From Stenotrophomonas indicatrix (GTDB lineage Bacteria > Pseudomonadota > Gammaproteobacteria > Xanthomonadales > Xanthomonadaceae), in assembly GCF_002750975.1 (NCBI RefSeq), contig NZ_PEJS01000001.1, positions 3,286,001 through 3,350,000 on the forward strand: a DNA stretch of 64,000 bases, read 5' to 3'. The first letter of the stretch is position 1, and each line of letters begins with the position of its first letter. The notes beneath the pieces are model-generated. The model had not been told where the DNA came from. It made no database searches and worked only from the letters and a program-made list of their open reading frames with translations. Both the position numbers and the translations under genes were made by a program. This document shows positions 15,519-25,443 of the stretch, piece by piece.

Positions 15519-17516
15519 ATGGACTCTTCATGGATCGACGCCACCCTCGCGTGGATTGCCGCTCATCCCGTGTTGGCGGGTGCGGTCATCTTTCTGATCG
15601 CCTTCTGCGATGCGGTCATCATTCTTGGCGCCATCGTGCCGGCGCTGCCGTTGCTGTTCGCCGTTGGCGTGTTCATCGGCCTGGGCCAGATCTCCGGGCC
15701 GTATGCGGTTGCCGCCGCGGCGCTGGGTGCGTTCGCCGGTGATGGCATCAGCTACTGGATAGGCCGGCGCTGGGGCGACCGCCTGCGTGGCGTCTGGCCG
15801 TTCAGCCGCTACCCGCAGCTGCTTGACCGGGGCGAGAACCTGTTCCGCCGCAATGCGTTCAAGAGCATCCTGATCGCCCGCTATGTCGGTGCCATCCGGC
15901 CGTTCGTGCCCGCCATTGCCGGCATGATGAAAATGCCCGCCAGCCGTTACGTGCAGGCCAGTGGCATCGCCAGTATTTCCTGGGCCGTGCTGTTCCTGGC
16001 ACCGGGCTGGATTCTTGGCGAAGCCTATGATGCCGTCGCTGCTGTTGCCGGCCGACTGGTGGTGGTGGTGGGCTTGTTGGCGGTGATCCTCAGCCTGGTC
16101 TGGGCCATCGTGCTGTACGGCTATCGCTGGTCGGCCGCGCGCATGGACAGCTGGCTGGCGCGGCTGCTCGACTGGTCCAACCGGCACCCGACGCTGGGCC
16201 GCTACACGGTGGGCGTGCTCGACCCGAAGCGCCGCGAATCGGTGCCGCTGGCGATGCTGGCGCTGATGCTGCTGTTGCTGGGCTGGGGCTGGTTCGCGCT
16301 GCTGACGGTGGTGGTCGCCCATGGCGAGCCGTTGGCGGTGGACCTGCTGGTGCACCAGGCGATGCTGGCCCTGCGCAATCCGCTGGCCGACTACCCGATG
16401 GCCGCATTGGCCTCGCTTGGCGCATGGCAGGTGCTGCTGCCGGCAACCGCTGCCGCGATGGGCTATCTGGTCTGGCGCCGGCGCTGGATGGCGGCCGCCC
16501 ATTGGCTGGCCGCATTGGCCTTCGGCCTGGCCCTGACCAAACTGCTCGGTACCACCGTCGATGTGGTGCGCCCGATCGATGCCAGCAGCGGCTTCGGCTT
16601 CCCGTCGGTGTCGGTGACCATGGCCACCATCACCTTCGGCTTCTTCGCGGTGCTGATCGCCCGCGAAATGCCCGGCCGCACCCGCGTCTGGCCCTACCTG
16701 GTGTCGGGCATCGTGGTCAGCCTGATCGGCTTTGCGCGCCTGTACCTTGGCGCGCACTGGCTGAGCGATGTCATCGGCGGCATGCTGTTCGGGACGTTCT
16801 GGCTGCTGGTGCTGGGCATCGCCTACCGCCGCCGCTTCAACCGCTCGTTCTGGGTAAAGCCGGTGGCATGGCTGTTCTACGGCGTCTTCGTGGTGGCGGC
16901 GATGTGGTACGCGCCGCGCAACATCGCCATCAAGCTGGAACGCTTCGAGCCGACCCTGCCGGCGCCGCTGGCGATGGACGCGCAGGCCTGGTGGCAGCAC
17001 GACTGGGCGAAGCTGCCGGCGCGTCGCAACGAATTCGACGATGACCAGCGCTGGCCACTGGACGTGCAGGTGGCCGGTCCGTTGGCGCCGCTGCAGGCGC
17101 AGCTGGAAGCGCGCGGCTGGCAGGTGCAGGCCCAGGCCGGCTGGCAGGAAGCGCTGCTGATGCTGGACAAGAACACCGGCGCCAATGAACTGCCGGTACT
17201 GCCGGCGACACTGGATACGCGCGTTGAAGCGCTGCTGATGGTGCGCCAGGGCGCGCAGGCCGACGAGCGTTACGTGCTGCGCTTGTGGCAGGCGCCGGCG
17301 CAGCTGCAGCCGGGCGACACCCCGTTGTGGCTCGGCAGCGCACAGACCCTGCGCTACGAGCGCCACTTCCAGTGGATCGGCATGTGGCACCCGGTGCGGG
17401 GCATCGACCCGGCGTTGAACGCGGTCAAGGAAGCGGTGCAGTCGTTGCCGCAGCGCGAGGATGTGCAGCCGGAGACCGGGCTGCCGGTACTGCGGTTGAA
17501 GACCGCCACGCCGTAA
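15519..17516 (+). CDS. DedA-PAP2-LssY fusion membrane protein
   Basis: A 665-residue inner-membrane protein with three modules. Residues 1-200 are a DedA domain (FCDAVIILGAIVPALP, GDGISYWIGRRWGD, then FVPAIAGMMKMPASRY), a family linked to undecaprenyl-phosphate and phospholipid flipping. Residues about 260-450 are a PAP2 phosphatase domain with KLLGTTVDVVRP near 343 and ARLYLGAHWLSD near 405. Residues about 455-665 match the soluble C-terminal domain of LssY-type proteins. The PAP2 motif normally PSGH reads FPSVSV here, so the general-acid His is absent and phosphatase activity is doubtful. Confidence 0.88.
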   Translation: MDSSWIDATLAWIAAHPVLAGAVIFLIAFCDAVIILGAIVPALPLLFAVGVFIGLGQISGPYAVAAAALGAFAGDGISYWIGRRWGDRLRGVWPFSRYPQLLDRGENLFRRNAFKSILIARYVGAIRPFVPAIAGMMKMPASRYVQASGIASISWAVLFLAPGWILGEAYDAVAAVAGRLVVVVGLLAVILSLVWAIVLYGYRWSAARMDSWLARLLDWSNRHPTLGRYTVGVLDPKRRESVPLAMLALMLLLLGWGWFALLTVVVAHGEPLAVDLLVHQAMLALRNPLADYPMAALASLGAWQVLLPATAAAMGYLVWRRRWMAAAHWLAALAFGLALTKLLGTTVDVVRPIDASSGFGFPSVSVTMATITFGFFAVLIAREMPGRTRVWPYLVSGIVVSLIGFARLYLGAHWLSDVIGGMLFGTFWLLVLGIAYRRRFNRSFWVKPVAWLFYGVFVVAAMWYAPRNIAIKLERFEPTLPAPLAMDAQAWWQHDWAKLPARRNEFDDDQRWPLDVQVAGPLAPLQAQLEARGWQVQAQAGWQEALLMLDKNTGANELPVLPATLDTRVEALLMVRQGAQADERYVLRLWQAPAQLQPGDTPLWLGSAQTLRYERHFQWIGMWHPVRGIDPALNAVKEAVQSLPQREDVQPETGLPVLRLKTATP

Positions 17517-17520
17517 CGAA

Positions 17521-17640
17521 GCCGCCGGGCATGGCCCGGCGCTACCGTCCCGCTCTGGTAGTTGCCAACCTTGGTTGGCGCTTTCGGGAAAGGCTGCCAA
17601 CCAAGGTTGGCATCTACCGACGACGCCGGGCCATGCCCGG
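17521..17640. repeat. Cluster of four GTAG-type palindromes
   Basis: In order: inverted GCCGGGCATGGCCCGGCGCTAC; forward GTAGTTGCCAACCTTGGTTGGC; inverted GCCAACCAAGGTTGGCATCTAC; and GCCGGGCCATGCCCGGC. The two middle ones can pair with each other as well as with themselves. The cluster separates convergent genes. Confidence 0.8.
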
Positions 17641-17660
17641 CGAGCACCGCGGCCGGGCTC

Positions 17661-18239
17661 TTACGGCATCCAGCCCAGCAGTTGCTGCAGGCGCTGGTGC
17701 GGGTCGTCCAGCTGCAGCAGTTGCAGGCGCTGCTGTTCGCTCAGCGGCAGCAGCTCGGCCAATCGCCAGCTGACCCAGCTGGCCTGGTCCATCAAGGCCG
17801 GCGAGGCCGGTGCGAACGCCACGCCCGCCTGCTCGATGATGTGGTCCAGTACCGTCGCCAGCAGCGCATGCTGCGGACGCAGTTCGTCATCGGGATCCTC
17901 ATCGCACCAGCGCACATCGGCAACCACCAGCCCGTTGTCGCGCACGCGCGTGCGCTCGACGTGGAAACGACGGGTGCCGCGCAATCGCAGCTGCAGCACG
18001 CCATCGGCGCCGACATCGAAATCCTCGATCTTCACCTGCACGCCGAAGGCGGCCGGCGTTGCCGGCGCTCCCACTTCGTTTCCTTCCAGGATCAGGCAGA
18101 CACCGAAACCTTCACCGCTGCGGCCGGTTTCGCGCACCAGATCCAGGTAGCGTGGCTCGAAGACCCGCAGGCCGATGGCCGCGCCCGGCAGCAGCGTCGT
18201 ATGCAGCGGGAACAGCGGCAGCGAACCCTCACTGCTCAT
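17661..18239 (-). CDS. Lon N-terminal (substrate-binding) domain protein
   Basis: A 192-residue protein that is only the LON substrate-binding (PUA-like) domain: SLPLFPLHTTLLPGAAIGLRVFEPRYLDLV at the N-terminus, then ILEGNEVG and a helical C-terminal half. It has neither the ATPase nor the protease part of Lon. Function of stand-alone forms is unclear in bacteria. Its ATG overlaps the mpl stop by four bases, so it is co-translated with mpl, as in other xanthomonads and pseudomonads. Confidence 0.85.
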   Translation of the reverse strand: MSSEGSLPLFPLHTTLLPGAAIGLRVFEPRYLDLVRETGRSGEGFGVCLILEGNEVGAPATPAAFGVQVKIEDFDVGADGVLQLRLRGTRRFHVERTRVRDNGLVVADVRWCDEDPDDELRPQHALLATVLDHIIEQAGVAFAPASPALMDQASWVSWRLAELLPLSEQQRLQLLQLDDPHQRLQQLLGWMP

Positions 18240-19600
18240 CGTGCCTGCAGCCCTGCAAGGAAGCGGCGCGGCGCGCCGTCGAAGCCGCCGTTGGACATGA
18301 ACACCACATGGTCGCCGCTGCGCACGTCGGCCTGCAGCTGCGCCAACAGCGCATCGGTGTCGGCCACGGCATGCGCCTGTCCGCGCACCGCCGCGATCAC
18401 CGCTGCCGCATCCCAGGCCAGCTCCGGGCGGTGCAGGAACACCACCTCATCGGCGAGTGCCAAGGACGGTGCCAGTGCTTGTGCGTGAGCGCCCAACCGC
18501 ATCGAATTGCTGCGCGGCTCCATCGCCACCACGATGCGGGCATCACCGACCCTGGCACGCAGGCCTTCGAGCGTGGTCGCAATCGCGGTCGGGTGATGGG
18601 CGAAGTCGTCGTAGACGGTGATGCCATCGTGGTTGCCGATCACTTCCATGCGCCGCTTGACGCTGCGGAAGCGCGCCAACGCCGGGATCACCTCGGCCGG
18701 CGCGACACCGACTGCGTGCGCAGCGGCCAGTGCAGCCAGGCCATTGAGCACATTGTGCCGGCCCAGCAGCGACCAGTGCACATCACCCAGCGCCTGCCCG
18801 CGATGATGGACGCGGAACGCGCTGCCATCGGCGGCCAACAGCTCGGCATGCCATTCCAGCGCGGGGTCGAAGCCGAAGCGTTCGACCGGGGTCCAGCAGC
18901 CCATCGCCAGCACTTCGGCCAGGTGCGCGTCTTCGCCATTGACGATCAGGCGGCCGCGCGCCGGCACGGTACGCACCAGGTGGTGGAACTGGCGCTGGAT
19001 CGCCGCCACGTCGGGGAAGATGTCGGCGTGGTCGTATTCAAGGTTGTTGAGGATCGCCACCAGCGGCCGGTAGTGCACGAACTTGCTGCGCTTGTCGAAG
19101 AACGCGGTGTCGTACTCGTCGGCTTCGACAACGAACTCGCGGCCCTGGCCCAAGCGGGCGGACACGCCGAAGTCCTCGGCGACGCCGCCGATCAGGAAGC
19201 CGGGGGAGCGACCAGCATTCTCCAGCAGCCAGGTCAGGATGGTGGTGGTGGTGGTCTTGCCATGGGTACCGGCCACGGCCAGGGTGTCACGGCCCGGCAG
19301 GACCTGCTCGGACAGCCACTGGGCGCCGGAAATGTAGCGCTGGCCGGCATCCAGGACGGCTTCGACGGCAGGATTGCCGCGCGACAGCGCGTTGCCGATC
19401 ACCACCTGCCCGGTGCCCTCCGGCACGCTGTCGGCGCGGTAGCCCTGGTCCAGAGTGATGCCCAGCTGCTCGAGCTGGGTCGACATCGGCGGATAGATGG
19501 CCTGGTCGCTGCCACTGACCGTATGGCCCAGTTCCCGCGCCAGGGCGGCCACGCCACCCATGAAGGTGCCGGCGATTGCAAGGATATGTACGCTGCTCAT
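18236..19600 (-). CDS. mpl: UDP-MurNAc:L-Ala-gamma-D-Glu-meso-DAP ligase (murein recycling)
   Basis: A 454-residue Mur-ligase-family enzyme that attaches recycled murein tripeptide to UDP-MurNAc in the cytoplasm. Seen: an N-terminal Rossmann-like part (VHILAIAGTFMGGVAALARELGHTVSGSD) diagnostic for Mpl, the P-loop GTHGKTTTTT near residue 110, EADEYDTAFFDKRSKF near 160 and FAHHPTAI near 340. The start at 19600 is at this N-terminus. A longer reading begins upstream with unrelated sequence. Confidence 0.94.
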   Translation of the reverse strand: MSSVHILAIAGTFMGGVAALARELGHTVSGSDQAIYPPMSTQLEQLGITLDQGYRADSVPEGTGQVVIGNALSRGNPAVEAVLDAGQRYISGAQWLSEQVLPGRDTLAVAGTHGKTTTTTILTWLLENAGRSPGFLIGGVAEDFGVSARLGQGREFVVEADEYDTAFFDKRSKFVHYRPLVAILNNLEYDHADIFPDVAAIQRQFHHLVRTVPARGRLIVNGEDAHLAEVLAMGCWTPVERFGFDPALEWHAELLAADGSAFRVHHRGQALGDVHWSLLGRHNVLNGLAALAAAHAVGVAPAEVIPALARFRSVKRRMEVIGNHDGITVYDDFAHHPTAIATTLEGLRARVGDARIVVAMEPRSNSMRLGAHAQALAPSLALADEVVFLHRPELAWDAAAVIAAVRGQAHAVADTDALLAQLQADVRSGDHVVFMSNGGFDGAPRRFLAGLQAR

Positions 19601-19739
19601 GACCGGGGATTGTGACCGATCACGGCTGTATAGGGCCATTGTCAGCACCGGGGTAAGAGAACCCCTACAGCTGCTGTGAGAAAACTCCAGCCACATGTCA
19701 GGGAATTCCTGATAGCGATGTTCTGTGAACCCGGACACA

Positions 19740-19891
19740 ATTCAGGATGCCAGCCGCAGTACCCGAACCGGTCCTACTCCCCAAGAGGCCATCCCCAAGG
19801 GAGCTCATGCTGTGGGGGCCCTGAGCAAGCCCTTTGCTGGCACCTATGAAACGAAACAGGCCTGATCCTCGCGGATCAGGCCTGTTTTTTT
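19740..19891 (+). ncRNA. Candidate small RNA with C-rich motifs
   Basis: This lies in the 327-base gap between mpl and adk, which are both on the minus strand. On the plus strand there is a perfect 12-bp terminator hairpin (19857-19884, TCGC loop) followed by seven T, and no plus-strand gene for it to serve. Upstream are two CCCCAAG motifs (19779 and 19793) and a small AGCAA/TTGCT hairpin with a CCC-containing loop. C-rich single-stranded motifs are the hallmark of xanthomonad sRNAs of the sX13 type, which pair with G-rich ribosome sites. Identity with sX13 is only a suggestion. The 5' end is not known. CACAAT near 19735 could be a -10 element. Confidence 0.5.
19857..19891 (+). terminator. 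Strong rho-independent terminator
   Basis: CAGGCCTGATCC / GGATCAGGCCTG, loop TCGC, then T7. On the minus strand the stem is followed by GTTTCGTTTC, so it may also end the adk transcript. Confidence 0.9.
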
Positions 19892-19927
19892 GCGCCTGCG
19901 GTGGCCGGCATCAACCGGCCACGAGGG

Positions 19928-20491
19928 TCAGCGCTTGATCGCCGCCAGGATCCGGGCTTCGATCTCGTCCAGTTCGCCGACGCCATCGACGCGGGCCAGG
20001 GTGCCCCGGCCGGCGTAGAAGTCCACCACCGGAGCAGTCTGCTCGGTGTAGACCTGCAGGCGCTTGCGCACCGATTCCGGATTGTCGTCAGCGCGGCCCT
20101 GCTCCTGCGCACGGCCGGCGATGCGCTCGACCAGCAGCTCGGTAGCCACGTCCAGCTGCACCACCGCATCCAGCGGCTGGCCGATCTCGGCCAGCATGCC
20201 GTCCAGCGCGTTGGCCTGGGCCACATTGCGCGGATAGCCGTCAAGGATGAAGCCCTTGGCGACATCGGCCTGGGCCAGGCGCGACTTCAGCATGCCCAGC
20301 AGGATCTCATCGGACACCAGGTTGCCGGCATCCATCACCGACTTGGCCTGCTTGCCCAGCTCCGAGCCGGCGGCAATTTCAGCGCGCAGCATGTCGCCGG
20401 TGGAAATGTGGGCGATCTCGAGCTTTTCCTTCAGGCGCGTCGCCTGTGTCCCCTTGCCCGAACCGGGCGGTCCCAACAGAACCAATCGCAT
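19928..20491 (-). CDS. adk: Adenylate kinase (short form)
   Basis: A 187-residue enzyme catalysing ATP + AMP = 2 ADP. Seen: P-loop GPPGSGKGTQ at 7-16, ISTGDMLRAEI near 31 (AMP site), GFILDGYPRN near 81, and GRADDNPE near 130. The LID is the short loop instead of the four-Cys or long LID, giving 187 rather than about 215 residues as is usual in xanthomonads. The start MRLVLLGPPG at 20491 is the family N-terminus. It lies divergent from pfp. Confidence 0.95.
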   Translation of the reverse strand: MRLVLLGPPGSGKGTQATRLKEKLEIAHISTGDMLRAEIAAGSELGKQAKSVMDAGNLVSDEILLGMLKSRLAQADVAKGFILDGYPRNVAQANALDGMLAEIGQPLDAVVQLDVATELLVERIAGRAQEQGRADDNPESVRKRLQVYTEQTAPVVDFYAGRGTLARVDGVGELDEIEARILAAIKR

Positions 20492-20627
20492 TGACCTGAC
20501 TCCAACGTGTTGAAAATAAAGAAGGTTCGCGCCCCGGACGGTCCGGTATCGCTGCACCGCAATAGCGCCACTTTAGCGCATCCGGGTAATGTCCCTGCAA
20601 TGTCCCCTCCCCCGAACAGGTAGAAGC

Positions 20628-21884
20628 ATGCGCAATGGCACCCTCCTTTACGCCCAGTCCGGCGGCGTCACCGCCGTCATCAACGCCACTGCCGCGGCGG
20701 TGATCGAACAGGCCCGCGCCAAGGGAATCAAGGTCCTGGCTGCGCGCAACGGCATCCTAGGCGCCCTGCGCGAGGAGCTGATCGACACCAGCAAGGAGAG
20801 TGCTGCGGCCATCCGCGCCCTGGCCCACACCCCCGGCGGCGCGTTCGGCTCGTGCCGGGTCAAGCTGAAATCGCTGGAGGCCGACCGTGCACGTTACGAC
20901 CGCCTGCTGGAGGTCCTGCGCGCCCATGACGTGCGCTGGTTCCTCTACAACGGCGGCAACGACTCGGCCGATACCGCACTGAAGGTGTCGCAGCTGGCAA
21001 AAAGCTCCGGCTACGACCTGACCTGCATCGGCGTGCCCAAGACCATTGACAACGACCTGGCGGTGACCGACACCTGCCCCGGCTTCGGCTCGGCGGCCAA
21101 GTACACGGCCGTGTCCGTGCGCGAAGCGGCGTTGGACGTGGCGGCGATGGCCGAGACCTCCACCCGCGTCTTCATCTACGAGGCGATGGGCCGCCACGCC
21201 GGCTGGCTGGCCGCGGCTGCCGGTCTGGCCGGCACCGGCGAGGACGACGCCCCGCACATCATCCTGCTGCCCGAGCGAGCCTATGACGAGGCCGCGTTCC
21301 TGGCCAAGGTCAAGGCCGTGGTCGCGCGCGTGGGCTACTGCGTGGTGGTGGCGTCGGAAGGCATCGCCACTGCCGATGGCCGCTTCGTCGCCGACGCCGG
21401 CGGCGGCAAGGACTCCTTCGGCCATTCGCAGCTGGGCGGCGTGGCCGCGCATCTGGCCGGGCGGGTCAAGGACCAGCTGGGGCTGAAGGTGCACTGGGCC
21501 CTGCCCGACTACCTGCAGCGCTCAGCCCGCCACCTGGCCAGCAAAACCGACTGGGAACAGGCCCAGGCGGTCGGCAAGGCCGCTGTGCAGCTGGCGCTGA
21601 AGGGCCAGAACGGGGTGATGCCGGTGATCGTGCGCAGCAGCGATGCACCGTATCGCTGGAAGATCGAAGCCGCACCGCTGTCGAAGATTGCCAACCACGA
21701 GAAGAAGATGCCGGCCAGTTTCATCCGTCGCGATGGATTCGGCATCACGGCCAAGGCGCGCGCCTACCTGCAGCCGTTGATCAAGGGCGAAGCACCGTTG
21801 CCTTACGGTAGCGATGGCCTGCCCAAGTACGTGACGCTGAAGAACGTGGCGGTGAAGCAGAAGCTGCCTGCGTTCGAAGGCTGA
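20628..21884 (+). CDS. pfp: Pyrophosphate-dependent 6-phosphofructokinase
   Basis: A 418-residue enzyme that reversibly phosphorylates fructose-6-phosphate with PPi. Seen: YAQSGGVTAVINATA near residue 7, YNGGNDSADTALK near 106 (the Asp following GGN marks PPi rather than ATP use), PKTIDNDLAVTDTCPGFGSA near 137, and EAMGRHAGWLAAAAG near 185. Xanthomonads lack the ATP enzyme. hppA, encoding a PPi-driven proton pump, lies 1.4 kb downstream on the same strand, so PPi metabolism is grouped here. Confidence 0.94.
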   Translation: MRNGTLLYAQSGGVTAVINATAAAVIEQARAKGIKVLAARNGILGALREELIDTSKESAAAIRALAHTPGGAFGSCRVKLKSLEADRARYDRLLEVLRAHDVRWFLYNGGNDSADTALKVSQLAKSSGYDLTCIGVPKTIDNDLAVTDTCPGFGSAAKYTAVSVREAALDVAAMAETSTRVFIYEAMGRHAGWLAAAAGLAGTGEDDAPHIILLPERAYDEAAFLAKVKAVVARVGYCVVVASEGIATADGRFVADAGGGKDSFGHSQLGGVAAHLAGRVKDQLGLKVHWALPDYLQRSARHLASKTDWEQAQAVGKAAVQLALKGQNGVMPVIVRSSDAPYRWKIEAAPLSKIANHEKKMPASFIRRDGFGITAKARAYLQPLIKGEAPLPYGSDGLPKYVTLKNVAVKQKLPAFEG

Positions 21885-21915
21885 CCCCCTCCGTCCCCTT
21901 TTTGCGAGGAATGCC

Positions 21916-22305
21916 ATGGCGTTGCGCGTTGTTCGACTTGGCTCTCCGCGTGCGCCCGGTGAAGGCCTGCGCATCGGCACCGTGCGGCGCCCGCCGCGCG
22001 GTGTGCCGCGCAGCGAATTTGCCCGGCAGGACTGGTACGACGTGTGGTTCCCGACGCTGTCACCCAGCGCGGAGCTGGTGAAACAGGCGCATGAGGCGAA
22101 GAGCGCCGCCGACTGGACGGCGTTCTTCCGTCACTACAACGCCGAAATGAAGGCACCGGATGCAGCGCATGCGCTGGACCTGCTCGCGGCGCTGTCGCAG
22201 CACAGCGATATCGCGGTGGGCTGCTATTGCGAGGACGAGGCGCATTGCCACCGGTCGGCACTGCGCGAGCTGCTGGTGGCGCGTGGAGCGAGGCTTGCGG
22301 ATTGA
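21916..22305 (+). CDS. DUF488 family protein
   Basis: A 129-residue DUF488 protein. Seen: LGSPRAPGEGLRIGTVRRPPRGV at the N-terminus, QDWYDVWFPTLSPS near 38, and the C-terminal signature GCYCEDEAHCHRSALREL, with Cys-x-Cys and CHR that are conserved in the family. It has been linked to neither a defined reaction nor a partner. Being 31 bases after pfp, it is probably co-transcribed with it. The 3' side runs straight into a REP cluster. Confidence 0.88.
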   Translation: MALRVVRLGSPRAPGEGLRIGTVRRPPRGVPRSEFARQDWYDVWFPTLSPSAELVKQAHEAKSAADWTAFFRHYNAEMKAPDAAHALDLLAALSQHSDIAVGCYCEDEAHCHRSALRELLVARGARLAD

Positions 22306-22312
22306 TCGCGGG

Positions 22313-22340
22313 GTTGCCGGCCAGCGGCCGGCACTACCCA
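22313..22340. repeat. Inverted GTAG palindrome
   Basis: TGCCGGCC-AGC-GGCCGGCA followed by CTAC, just downstream of the DUF488 gene. Confidence 0.6.
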
Positions 22341-22353
22341 GGTCTCCCTCCCA

Positions 22354-22531
22354 GTAGATCCACGCCATGCGTGGATGCTCGGCCTCAATTGCAGGCTTTG
22401 CCCAGGTCTCCCTCCCAGTAGATCCACGCCATGCGTGGATGCTCGGCCTCAATTGCAGGCTTTGCCCAGGTCTCCCATCCAGTAGATCCACGCCATGCGT
22501 GGATGCTCGGCCTCAATTGCAGGCTTTGCCT
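22354..22531 (+). repeat. 64-bp tandem repeat containing SMAG plus a copied gene end
   Basis: GTAG palindromes start at 22354, 22418 and 22482, period exactly 64. Each is followed by GCTCGGCCTCAATTGCAGGC and TTTGCC. In the third copy, TCAATTGCAGGCTTTGCC (22513-22530) is the end of the minus-strand gene (codons for Gly-Lys-Ala-Cys-Asn-stop). The first two copies thus carry duplicates of the last five codons and stop. Confidence 0.9.
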
Positions 22532-23016
22532 TCCATCTGCAGCTGCGCGGCGAACATCGTCACCTGCGGGATCTTGCCGGCAGCGGCCTGCTTCTTGGCT
22601 TCTTCCAGATAGATGCGCGACTGTCCCTGCCCATCCAGCGCCTGGGCGTTGTTCACCGGCAGACGCCACACGCGCACCACCGCCTGCTGCGCCGGGCAGG
22701 CGGCATTCGGAACACGGATCACATCATTGAGTTTCCAGCCCTTGTCAGCGCTCGGCTGCGCCTTGCTGTAGTCGACAAAGCGGGCACGCGGCTGACACTG
22801 CTCGCTGGTGCGCACCGCCGAGAAACGATAGGGCTCCGCCGCCTGGCCAGTGAACGCGCCTTCCAGGCGGGCACAGGCTTCGGGAATCTGCCGCAGCGTG
22901 TGCACCGCGCCGACCGCTTGTGGTGCACCCACCGCGCGCTGCAGTTCCGGTGCTTCCGCCGCGAAGGCAGGCAGGGCCGGGGCCAGAACGGCAAGCATCA
23001 ACAGGGACAGGCGCAT
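22513..23016 (-). CDS. Hypothetical secreted protein
   Basis: A 167-residue protein with a signal peptide (MRLSLLMLAVLAPALPAFA, cleavage near residue 19). The mature part has four Cys (ACARLEGAF, SEQCQPRAR, AACPAQQ and the penultimate residue), compatible with two periplasmic disulfides. I do not recognise the family. It lies between the pfp-DUF488 pair and hppA on the opposite strand. Its last codons have been copied twice downstream inside a 64-bp tandem repeat, so the C-terminus may vary between strains. Confidence 0.7.
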   Translation of the reverse strand: MRLSLLMLAVLAPALPAFAAEAPELQRAVGAPQAVGAVHTLRQIPEACARLEGAFTGQAAEPYRFSAVRTSEQCQPRARFVDYSKAQPSADKGWKLNDVIRVPNAACPAQQAVVRVWRLPVNNAQALDGQGQSRIYLEEAKKQAAAGKIPQVTMFAAQLQMEGKACN

Positions 23017-23125
23017 GGGGATTCTCCGACGGGACTGCGCGCAGGCTTGCAGAGGTTGCCTTAACGGGGTGCAAAGGTGGCGATGGGGACGACGGATATC
23101 GCGTCGGTGCAGCAACCGCTGCGCT

Positions 23126-23148
23126 CGCCGGGCGCGGCCCGGCGCTAC
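23126..23148 (-). repeat. Inverted GTAG palindrome upstream of hppA
   Basis: CGCCGGGC-GCG-GCCCGGCG then CTAC, in the 306-base gap between the divergent secreted-protein gene and hppA. The rest of this gap should hold both promoters, but I see no convincing boxes. Confidence 0.65.
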
Positions 23149-23322
23149 CATCCGGGCGCGGGTGCACGCATACTGCGGACACCAGGGAATGCTGAACACC
23201 GCCATACGTCGGACGACCACCAAGGTCGGTACGGGTTGGTTCCAGGCTGCAGCCCGTCGTCCCCCTCGTGGTGCCGTTCATCGCCACTGGATGCTTGTCC
23301 ATCCATTCTGCGGAGGGGTCTA

Positions 23323-25346
<2,024 letters not shown>

Positions 25347-25350
<4 letters not shown>

Positions 25351-25370
25351 ATCCACGCCATGCGTGGATG
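25347..25370 (+). repeat. SMAG-type element supplying the hppA stop codon
   Basis: GTAG (25347-25350) + ATCCACGCCATGCGTGGAT. TAG 25348-25350 ends hppA. Confidence 0.9.
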
Positions 25371-25396
25371 GCGGCTCCGATGGGGTCGCCTCCGAT

Positions 25397-25435
25397 GGGG
25401 TCAGAGCCCTTTCCTGTGGGAAGGGATCCGACCCC
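25397..25435. repeat. GGGGTCRGA palindrome
   Basis: GGGGTCAGAGCCCTTTCC / GGGAAGGGATCCGACCCC around a short loop. It has the same family ends as 48741-48781. It is preceded by a duplicated CTCCGATGGGGTC. It lies between the convergent hppA and tonB and could act as a two-way terminator. Confidence 0.7.
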
Positions 25436-25443
25436 GCCGACGA

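Noticed and set aside
15528..17600. 690-residue minus-strand reading opposite the DedA-PAP2 gene
   Set aside because: His/Gln/Arg-rich shadow of a real membrane-protein gene with no motif.
19610..19634. TTGTGA ... TATAGG as a promoter for the candidate sRNA, and TGTGA-TCAC as a Clp/CRP site
   Set aside because: Only 13 bases separate the boxes, and the TGTGA and TCACG halves are four bases apart instead of six.
22354..22531. 64-bp repeats as a CRISPR array
   Set aside because: The sequence between palindromes is identical in each unit and comes partly from the adjacent gene.
23077..23322. Longer start for hppA
   Set aside because: The added 82 residues are Arg/Ser/Pro-rich without membrane segments, and the family begins at [14 protein letters not shown].
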